Part shown: positions 6,931 to 11,426 of the stretch, one piece after another
How the letters are laid out: each line of letters opens with the position of its first letter
Numbering within the stretch: the first letter of the stretch is position 1
From: Alistipes sp.
GTDB taxonomy: Bacteria; Bacteroidota; Bacteroidia; Bacteroidales; Rikenellaceae
Length of the DNA: 11,426 bases
Direction of reading: 5' to 3'
Assembly: GCA_029065825.1 (NCBI GenBank)
Contig: JAIEHQ010000129.1
Location: 1 to 11,426, forward strand
The notes under the pieces: generated by a model
Databases searched by the model: none
What the model saw: only the letters and a program-made list of their open reading frames with translations
What the model was told of the DNA's origin: nothing
Made by a program: the position numbers and the translations under genes

Positions 6931-8637
6931 ATGAAGCGATTCGCAATATTTTTCATCGTCGCCTCGCTGCTTCCGGGTGTGGTGCGGAGTCAGGCGCAGC
7001 AGGTCGAGAAGCGGGTGGAGGTTTCGAAAGCCTACATGCCGCGCATCGAGTCGGCGGCCAGGCTGCCCCTGCATCCCGATCTGGTCGATACGGTCGTGCT
7101 GCGGCCCGAGGTCGATTATGCTGTCACGCCGCTTTCGATCCGGACGCGCCTCGACGTGCGTCCGATCCGTCCGGCGACTTTGAACTACTGGCAGTTCGAT
7201 CGTCCGCTGCCCTTCTATCTTAAGGCGGGCATGGGGTATCCGCTCCATTCGGACCTCGATTTCCACGCTTCGACGCAGAATGCCGATATAGGCTATGCGG
7301 CGGGCTATATCAATCACGACGGATCGTACGGGCGGATTCCCCGTACGCCGGGCAGCACCCGCATGGCCCTGCGCATGGACAACCGGATCGGTGCGGCTGC
7401 GGGACTTTATCTGGGGCGGCACCTGCTGGAGGGAGAGGTCGCCTACCGCAACGAAATCTACGACCGCTACGGCATGTTTCCCGGCATCGCGGTGTTCGAT
7501 GCGGGCGGCCGCAGGACGGTCGGCGATCTGCGTGCGCGGGTGCGGATCGGCGATGACTTCGTCGATCTGAGCCGCTGGAATTTCGATGTCGTGCTGTCGG
7601 GAGGGCGGTGGTGGAATCCGCTCGATGCCGCTTCGGGGCGCGACGACCAGCGCTCTTTCGGGGGCAAAGCCTCCGTCGGACGCGGGTTCGGACGGCATCG
7701 GCTGATTCTCGGGGCCGGGTTCGAAGGCGAGTGGGGCGGCGATCGTCGGATCGCCTCCGGAAGCTCTTTCGGTTACTACGACCGAACCTTTTCGGCAGCC
7801 TTGCGCTACGGTTATCGTAACGAAATGGTCGATCTGGAGCTGGGGGCGGACTATTACCACGATAAGGTGGCCGGTCGCCGCGGGGCCGATTACGTGACTC
7901 CCCGCCTGAGTCTGCGCTTCGCACTCGGCGGCGGCGGATTCGTGCCCTATCTGGAGGCCGACGGACACCTGCGCAGGAACGACATGCGGGCGTTGTTTGG
8001 AGTCAATCCCTATTATGCCCCCGCCGCCGCGGGAGCCATGCTTGCCAATACGGTCGATTACGGCATGCGGCTGGGTGTGAACGGTGCGCTGGCCGGCAAC
8101 CGTTTGACCTATCGGCTTTATGTGGGTTATACCTTCATCGAGAACAACTGCTTCTGGTATTTCGGTCCGACTGCTGGCGGCGAGGCGGGCTTCGATCTGC
8201 GGCAGGGGCGGCTCAATGTCATGTCTCTCAACGGAGAACTCGAATACCGGCCGGTCAGCAACTTCATCTTCTCGATCGGCGGTCACGGATCGACCTACTT
8301 CGACCATCAGCCGCTGTCGATCTGCCTGCCCGAGTTCGAGGGCACGGTGCAGGCGCGCTACCGGCACCGGAAGTTCTCTGCGGGGGTAATTTTCCGCATG
8401 CAGTCGATTCGTTATATGTCGGAGGTCGAGGATCTTGCGGCGGCCGATCCGGTCGTGGTGCGCAACCGGCGCATTCCCTATACGCTCGATCTGGGAGTCG
8501 ATGCCGACTGGTATGTCGCCGAGAATGTCACGGTGTTCGCCGAGGGGCGCAATCTGTGCAACCGCAAGATGTACGAGTGGAACGGCTTTCCGCAGTGGGG
8601 TGTCGGATTCACGGTCGGCGTGAAACTCGTGTTCTGA
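6931..8637 (+). CDS. Outer-membrane beta-barrel protein, TonB-receptor-like but without plug
   Basis: A 568-residue protein with a signal peptide (MKRFAIFFIVASLLPGVVRS, likely cut after SQA, residue 22). Residues 23-90 contain a short extended segment (VEVSKAYMPRIESAARLPL and the following VDYAVTPLSI). The remainder is made of alternating hydrophobic/aromatic strands with Gly- and Asp-rich turns, for example YLKAGMGYPLHSDLDFHAS and NRLTYRLYVGYTFIENN. It ends in FTVGVKLVF, and a terminal Phe is the usual signal of a barrel inserted by the BAM machinery. The last third resembles the C-terminal strands of TonB-dependent receptors (NVTVFAEGRNLCNRKMYEWN), and databases may label it so, but it is too short for a receptor and I see no TonB box or plug domain. 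Its TAG-to-ATG gap to the TPR gene is three bases, and a terminator follows. Function unknown; a TPR-assisted envelope role is inferred. Confidence 0.85.
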   Translation: MKRFAIFFIVASLLPGVVRSQAQQVEKRVEVSKAYMPRIESAARLPLHPDLVDTVVLRPEVDYAVTPLSIRTRLDVRPIRPATLNYWQFDRPLPFYLKAGMGYPLHSDLDFHASTQNADIGYAAGYINHDGSYGRIPRTPGSTRMALRMDNRIGAAAGLYLGRHLLEGEVAYRNEIYDRYGMFPGIAVFDAGGRRTVGDLRARVRIGDDFVDLSRWNFDVVLSGGRWWNPLDAASGRDDQRSFGGKASVGRGFGRHRLILGAGFEGEWGGDRRIASGSSFGYYDRTFSAALRYGYRNEMVDLELGADYYHDKVAGRRGADYVTPRLSLRFALGGGGFVPYLEADGHLRRNDMRALFGVNPYYAPAAAGAMLANTVDYGMRLGVNGALAGNRLTYRLYVGYTFIENNCFWYFGPTAGGEAGFDLRQGRLNVMSLNGELEYRPVSNFIFSIGGHGSTYFDHQPLSICLPEFEGTVQARYRHRKFSAGVIFRMQSIRYMSEVEDLAAADPVVVRNRRIPYTLDLGVDADWYVAENVTVFAEGRNLCNRKMYEWNGFPQWGVGFTVGVKLVF

Positions 8638-8653
8638 CGGGACGGGCGGAATG

Positions 8654-8688
8654 AAAACGGGAACGGAGAGGATCCGTTCCCGTTTTTT
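8654..8688 (+). terminator. Intrinsic terminator of the TPR/barrel operon
   Basis: A 14-bp perfect stem (8654-8667 with 8673-8686) with a 5-base loop (GAGGA), a GC-rich core (ACGGGAACGGA side) and six T at 8683-8688. It begins 16 bases after the barrel stop codon. The AAAA arm on the 5' side means it could also work in the opposite direction, for transcripts running on from the minus-strand SRP RNA gene. Confidence 0.92.
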
Positions 8689-8760
8689 GTCATGCGGCGG
8701 GCAGTTCTTCCGGGGCGGAGCCTCGGGCCGCGCTCTTTATTTCGGAGGATTTCGGACAAT

Positions 8761-8767
8761 AAAAAAA
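8761..8767 (-). terminator. U-tract terminator of the SRP RNA
   Basis: Seven A on the plus strand give seven U directly after the closing helix of the SRP RNA on the minus strand. The terminal stem of the RNA itself (GGGUAAG with CUUACCC) acts as the terminator stem. Confidence 0.75.
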
Positions 8768-8863
8768 GGGTAAGCTACTCATATCGCACCGCTACAACCA
8801 CATACCCTTGCTCGATTCCTCGCCTGGGGGATTCTGTGGGAGCTGGTCGTATGAGACTTACCC
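8768..8863 (-). ncRNA. ffs: Signal recognition particle RNA, small bacterial type (4.5S-like)
   Basis: Read on the minus strand, the 96-base RNA folds into one long imperfect rod. The ends GGGUAAG and CUUACCC pair, followed by CUCAUA with UAUGAG, ACC with GGU, and CCACA with UGUGG. The tip carries the diagnostic helix 8 that binds Ffh: AGG, CGA, a GGAA tetraloop (8816-8819), UCG, then AGCA. This is the same arrangement as the AGG-UCC-GGAA-GGA-AGCA tip of E. coli 4.5S RNA. There is no Alu domain. With Ffh it forms the SRP that directs membrane proteins to the inner membrane. A full TTTG-N19-TAnnTTTG promoter lies directly upstream and seven U directly downstream, so both ends are well bounded. 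It does not code for protein. Confidence 0.93.
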
Positions 8864-8867
8864 GCGA

Positions 8868-8898
8868 CAAAAGTACGAAATTTTTGTATCTTTGCAAA
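8868..8898 (-). promoter_or_regulatory. Promoter of the SRP RNA gene
   Basis: On the minus strand a TTTG -33 box (8895-8898) and a TACTTTTG -7 box (8868-8875) are separated by exactly 19 bases, a full match to the Bacteroidota consensus TTTG-N19-TAnnTTTG. The -7 box ends four bases before the first base of the RNA helix. It is the best promoter in the window and fits a highly expressed RNA gene. Confidence 0.88.
8887..8894 (+). promoter_or_regulatory. Promoter -7 element of mltG
   Basis: TATCTTTG, 17 bases before the mltG ATG at 8912, predicts a leader of about 10 bases. No TTTG -33 box is seen at the usual distance. The element sits inside the spacer of the divergent SRP RNA promoter. Confidence 0.7.
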
Positions 8899-8911
8899 AA
8901 AAATCGAAACA

Positions 8912-9925
8912 ATGCGAGGAAAATATTGGTTGATCGCCTCGATAATTGCAGTGGCGATCCTGCTGGGAGCGGCTTACGGCATTTATCTTCAGTTCTATGG
9001 CAATGCCGTCGGCGAGCGGCGGGAGGTTTACGTGAGCGCCCGCACCGATTATGCGGGGTTGCTCGACTCGCTGCGTCCCCACGTGGCGCACCGCTGGGCG
9101 TTCGACCGCTATGCGGAGCGGATCGATCTGCCCGATTTCTACAAGCCGGGCCACTATGTGCTCGAACCGGGCATGAGTGTGATCCAGGTGGTCCGGATGC
9201 TGAAGCTGGGGCTGCAGACTCCGGTGCGCCTGACGCTCGGCACCGCCCGTACGCGCGCATTTCTTGCCGCGAAGCTGGCGCGGCAGCTCGATGCCGATTC
9301 GGCGGCCTTCATGGGGGCGCTGACCGATCCGGAGCTGGCCCGCAAGGTCGGGACCGACAGCCTGCAGCTCTTCTCGATCTTCATTCCCAATACCTATGAG
9401 GTCTATTGGACCGTATCGCCCGAGGAGCTGGTGCGCCGCATGCGCTGCGAGTACGACCGTTTCTGGACGGCCGAGCGCGATGCCGCGCGAAAGCGCAGCG
9501 GGCTGAGCCGCGACGAGGTCATGACCCTCGCGTCGATCGTCTGCGAGGAGACGGCCAAGGCCGACGAGATGCCCCGCGTGGCTGGCGTATATATCAACCG
9601 CCTGCGCAAGGGGATGCTGCTGCAGGCCGATCCCACCGTCAAGTACGCGCTGCAGGATTTCGGACTCCGGCGCATCCTGCACAAACACCTGAAGACCCAG
9701 TCGCCTTACAATACATATATTAATAAGGGACTCCCGCCGTCGCCCATCGCCATGCCGGGCATTGCGGCGATCGATGGGGTGCTCGGGTTCGAGGAGCACG
9801 ACTACCTCTTCTTCTGCGCCCGCCCGACTTTCGACGGGTACCATAACTTCGCCGCGACCTACCGCGAGCATCAGGCCAATGCCCGAGCATACGTCGCCGA
9901 ACTGAACAGACGCAAGATCAAGTGA
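8912..9925 (+). CDS. mltG: Endolytic murein transglycosylase MltG (YceG family)
   Basis: An inner-membrane enzyme that cuts nascent peptidoglycan strands endolytically and is thought to release or terminate them. The 337-residue protein matches the family length. One N-terminal anchor helix (about residues 6-26) is followed by a LysM-like region (DFYKPGHYVLEPGMSVIQVVRML) and the YceG catalytic domain. That domain shows ASIVCEETAKADEMPRVAGV, then NRLRKGMLLQADPTVKYAL, SPYNTYINKGLPPSPIAMPG and YHNFAATYREH. E213 aligns with catalytic E218 of E. coli MltG; the E two residues before it in E. coli is C211 here. The ATG at 8912 is the first in frame and directly precedes the anchor. The gene has its own promoter and no obvious T-rich terminator; it faces away from the SRP RNA gene. 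Confidence 0.95.
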   Translation: MRGKYWLIASIIAVAILLGAAYGIYLQFYGNAVGERREVYVSARTDYAGLLDSLRPHVAHRWAFDRYAERIDLPDFYKPGHYVLEPGMSVIQVVRMLKLGLQTPVRLTLGTARTRAFLAAKLARQLDADSAAFMGALTDPELARKVGTDSLQLFSIFIPNTYEVYWTVSPEELVRRMRCEYDRFWTAERDAARKRSGLSRDEVMTLASIVCEETAKADEMPRVAGVYINRLRKGMLLQADPTVKYALQDFGLRRILHKHLKTQSPYNTYINKGLPPSPIAMPGIAAIDGVLGFEEHDYLFFCARPTFDGYHNFAATYREHQANARAYVAELNRRKIK

Positions 9926-9980
9926 CGGGCAGGCACGGAGCGGCGAAGCGGGGGAGGGAGTGTCTCCGGGGCATCCCGAG

Positions 9981-10002
9981 CCGGCGGTGCGTCGGCCGCC
10001 GG
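9981..10002. other. GC-rich hairpin downstream of mltG
   Basis: A perfect 7-bp inverted repeat, CCGGCGG at 9981-9987 with CCGCCGG at 9996-10002, with an 8-base loop. It lies 55 bases after the mltG stop and before the repeat array. There is no T tract behind it, so it could aid Rho-dependent termination or RNA stability, or be chance in GC-rich DNA. Confidence 0.3.
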
Positions 10003-10021
10003 GAACTTGTTCGGGAAAATC

Positions 10022-10178
10022 CGTATCTTTGGCTTCGCCTTAGATACTCCCGCTCGGCAAAATGCAAGCGGACTTGCTTTTGCTCTCGCTTATTCGTATC
10101 TTTGACTTCGTCTTAGATACTTCGCCCCAACAAAACTCAAACAAGTTTGGTTTTGTATTCGGCTTATTCGTATCTTTG
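10022..10178 (+). repeat. Tandem hairpin repeat, two full units plus a partial third
   Basis: Unit 1 (10022-10094, 73 bases) and unit 2 (10095-10168, 74 bases) both begin CGTATCTTTG and end GCTTATT. A third start (CGTATCTTTG, 10169-10178) immediately precedes the next gene. A diverged tail of an earlier unit may be present at about 10006-10021. Each unit contains two hairpins. The first pairs GTATCT with AGATAC and GGC/GAC with GCC/GTC (10023-10047 and 10096-10120). The second pairs CAAAA-type arms with TTTTG (10058-10082 and 10131-10155). The first 26 bases differ at only two sites between units, and these two changes compensate each other in the stem. The array is clearly AT-richer than its surroundings. 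Its nature is not established: dispersed intergenic repeat, promoter array or structured RNA are all possible. Confidence 0.8.
10146..10178 (+). promoter_or_regulatory. Promoter of the YciO/YrdC-family gene, formed by the last repeat
   Basis: TTTG at 10146-10149 and TATCTTTG at 10171-10178 are separated by 21 bases, close to the Bacteroidota consensus. The -7 box ends six bases before the ATG at 10185, so the transcript would have almost no leader. Equivalent TATCTTTG boxes lie at 10024-10031 and 10097-10104 in the upstream units, the second with a TTG 20 bases before it. Confidence 0.6.
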
Positions 10179-10184
10179 TCATCC

Positions 10185-10784
10185 ATGTTAGTTAAAATAT
10201 ATACCCGCAATCCTTCCGAGAAGGAGATCGACCGGGCGGTCGCCGTGCTCGAACGCGACGGCATCGTGGTCTATCCGACCGACAGCGTCTATGCTTTCGG
10301 CTGCTCGGTGCGTTCGGTGCGTGCCGCCGAGCGGCTGCGCCGCATCAAAGGCAAGGATCACACGACTTTCTCGGTCGTTTTCGACTCGCTGGCCCAGGTG
10401 GCGGACTACTGTCGGGTGGACAACGCGCAGTTCCGGGTGCTCAGGCGCAACCTGCCGGGACCGTTTACCTTCTTGCTGGAGACCTCCTCGCGCATGCCGG
10501 ACAAGGCGCTCGGCAACCGCCGGACGATCGGCTGCCGCATTCCCGACAATCCGATTCCGCGCGCACTGGTCGAGCGGCTGGGGTGCCCGATGCTGACCGC
10601 TTCGGTGCCGGACGACGACGAGTCGGAGTACATGACCGATCCCGAGCTGATCCACGAACGTTACGGCCGCGAGACGGAGCTGGTTATCGACGGCGGCGCG
10701 GGCCGGACTATGCCGACGACGGTGGTCGATCTGACGTGCGACGAGCCGGAGGTGCTGCGGCAGGGGTTGGGAACTTTGGAATAA
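10185..10784 (+). CDS. Sua5/YciO/YrdC-family protein (probable L-threonylcarbamoyladenylate synthase, YciO-like)
   Basis: The protein has 199 residues and is a single YrdC-type domain. The nucleotide-binding motif YPTDSVYAFGC begins at residue 30 and a K55-G56-K57 (RRIKGKDH) motif follows. Later segments include LPGPFTFLLETS and RRTIGCRIPDNPI. TsaC/Sua5 enzymes make threonylcarbamoyl-AMP from threonine, bicarbonate and ATP for the t6A modification of tRNA. However, the run KDHTTFSVVFDSLAQVADYCRVDNA closely resembles the YciO branch, whose ability to replace TsaC is doubtful in E. coli, so I give no symbol. The frame is open upstream to an ATG at 10062, but that stretch translates the hairpin repeat. 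The ATG at 10185 gives MLVKIYTRNPSEKE, the normal start. The gene is followed by the DUF4199 gene after 22 bases. Confidence 0.9.
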   Translation: MLVKIYTRNPSEKEIDRAVAVLERDGIVVYPTDSVYAFGCSVRSVRAAERLRRIKGKDHTTFSVVFDSLAQVADYCRVDNAQFRVLRRNLPGPFTFLLETSSRMPDKALGNRRTIGCRIPDNPIPRALVERLGCPMLTASVPDDDESEYMTDPELIHERYGRETELVIDGGAGRTMPTTVVDLTCDEPEVLRQGLGTLE

Positions 10785-10806
10785 ACAGATAAAAAATAGC
10801 GAAAAA

Positions 10807-11373
10807 ATGGTAGCGAATTTTTGGAACGAAGCCTGCAAGTACGGTGCGATCATCGGTGCCGTGATGTCGGCAGGCCATGTGGCGCAGCAGTCCGCCATGC
10901 TTTCGGGCAGAGTCACGATGATGGGATTGATGTGGCTCTTCTTGGCGGTGGTCTATATCGTTCTGCTGTGCGGCTTCCTGCGCCGCCGCCGCGAGCGGTA
11001 CGACGCGGAGACGGGTTTCCCGTTCGCGCACGGATTCTCGTTCGTGCTGGTCATGATCCTGCTGTCGGCGCTCATCAAGGGCGTTGTGATCTACTTTTAC
11101 CGCAGCGTGGCGGTCGGTTACGACGATTATGTGGAGAAGCTGGTCGCCACGATGAACGGAGCCGTCTCGCAGGGCGGGGGGCTGCCCGCTTCGATGGCGG
11201 GAATGTATGCCGACATGATCCGGCAGATCCAGGAGTTGCCCGAACCTTCGATTCTGGCGACGGTGTGGGGATCGGTCGCCGACAATCTGTTCGTCGGCAC
11301 GGTGCTGGCGCTGATCCTGGCCGGGATTTTCGCCCGTGCGCCCCGTCCCTTCGGTCCTGAAACGGAAGCATAG
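10807..11373 (+). CDS. DUF4199-family inner-membrane protein
   Basis: A 188-residue membrane protein. Hydrophobic segments lie near residues 11-29, 37-57, 74-98 and 149-176, with a soluble loop of about 50 residues before the last one. The order, the basic RRRRERYD stretch after helix 2, and the FPFAHGFSFVLVMILLSALIKGV helix are typical of the DUF4199 family of Bacteroidota. No function is established for that family. It starts 22 bases after the YciO/YrdC-family gene with an A-rich region (GCGAAAAAATG) and no Shine-Dalgarno sequence, and nine bases separate it from the glycosyltransferase start. A link to that downstream gene is inferred from the arrangement only. Confidence 0.85.
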   Translation: MVANFWNEACKYGAIIGAVMSAGHVAQQSAMLSGRVTMMGLMWLFLAVVYIVLLCGFLRRRRERYDAETGFPFAHGFSFVLVMILLSALIKGVVIYFYRSVAVGYDDYVEKLVATMNGAVSQGGGLPASMAGMYADMIRQIQELPEPSILATVWGSVADNLFVGTVLALILAGIFARAPRPFGPETEA

Positions 11374-11382
11374 CGGCAGACG

Positions 11383-11426
11383 GTGGAGACGAAACTCGAC
11401 ATATCGGTGGTCGTACCCCTCTACAA
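11383..11426 (+). CDS. Family 2 glycosyltransferase (5' end only)
   Basis: Only 14 codons and two bases are present. The translated start, (M)ETKLDISVVVPLY followed by AA of the next codon (probably Asn), is the N-terminal beta strand of GT-A-fold family 2 glycosyltransferases (xxSVVxPxYN). The start is GTG: the frame has a stop at 11371 (the TAG of the DUF4199 gene), and the codons between are CGG, CAG and ACG, so no ATG is possible upstream of the conserved strand. The short gap suggests co-transcription with the DUF4199 gene. In Bacteroidota such neighbours are often DPM1/GtrB-like lipid-linked sugar transferases; the window is too short to tell. Confidence 0.8.
   Translation, partial: METKLDISVVVPLY

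Noticed and set aside
3928..8367. Open frame of 1479 codons on the minus strand across the TPR and barrel genes
   Set aside because: It is antisense to two well-supported genes with signal peptides and family features. GC-rich codon use often leaves the opposite strand free of stops, and the translation is a low-complexity mix rich in R, H, G and I with no domain.
6931..8637. Complete TonB-dependent receptor
   Set aside because: At 568 residues, without plug domain or TonB box, it is too short. Only the barrel strands resemble such receptors.
8690..8760. Stretch between the barrel terminator and the SRP RNA end
   Set aside because: No open frame of note, repeat or promoter was seen; it appears to be plain spacer.
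8761..8870. Coding or riboswitch interpretation of the conserved-looking stretch before mltG
   Set aside because: Its structure and the GGAA/AGCA tip are those of SRP RNA on the opposite strand, with its own promoter and U tract.
10062..10184. In-frame N-terminal extension of the YciO/YrdC-family protein (MQADLLLLSLIRIF...)
   Set aside because: It translates the hairpin repeat and the promoter box. Family members start close to the ATG at 10185, and the apparent similarity between its halves only reflects the DNA repeat.

Overview
The window reads as chromosomal core DNA from a GC-rich member of the Bacteroidota, most likely Alistipes or a close relative. This is inferred from the gene families (DUF4199 protein next to a family 2 glycosyltransferase, MauE-like DoxX protein, plugless outer-membrane barrel behind a giant TPR protein). 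It is also supported by the promoters: several genes carry a Bacteroidota-type -7 box (TAnnTTTG, here mostly TATCTTTG) shortly before the start codon, and Shine-Dalgarno sequences are mostly weak or absent. No transposase, integrase, phage gene or CRISPR array is visible.

Left part (1-3364, plus strand): a tightly packed run with the end of sufD, then sufS (Fe-S cluster assembly), tmk (dTMP kinase), and a DoxX/MauE-like inner-membrane protein with a thioredoxin-like C-terminal region. sufD/sufS and tmk/doxX abut or overlap, so this looks like one transcription unit. It converges on an OsmC-family gene (minus strand, 3441-3839), with a strong hairpin between the two 3' ends.

Middle (3908-8688): a promoter, then a two-gene unit of a 995-residue secreted TPR-repeat protein and a 568-residue outer-membrane beta-barrel protein three bases behind it, closed by a clear intrinsic terminator. 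The pair is probably an envelope system; its role is not known to me.

Right part (8761-11426): a small bacterial SRP RNA gene (ffs) on the minus strand, divergent from mltG (endolytic murein transglycosylase). Their promoter elements interleave within about 30 bases. After mltG comes a 259-base gap holding an AT-richer tandem repeat of about 73-74 bases. Each unit has two hairpins and starts with a TATCTTTG promoter box; the last box sits directly before a Sua5/YciO/YrdC-family gene. A DUF4199 membrane protein and the first 14 codons of a family 2 glycosyltransferase follow.

Most of the window is housekeeping. The parts that merit a second look are the hairpin repeat array at about 10006-10178, the ffs/mltG shared promoter region, and the TPR/barrel pair.
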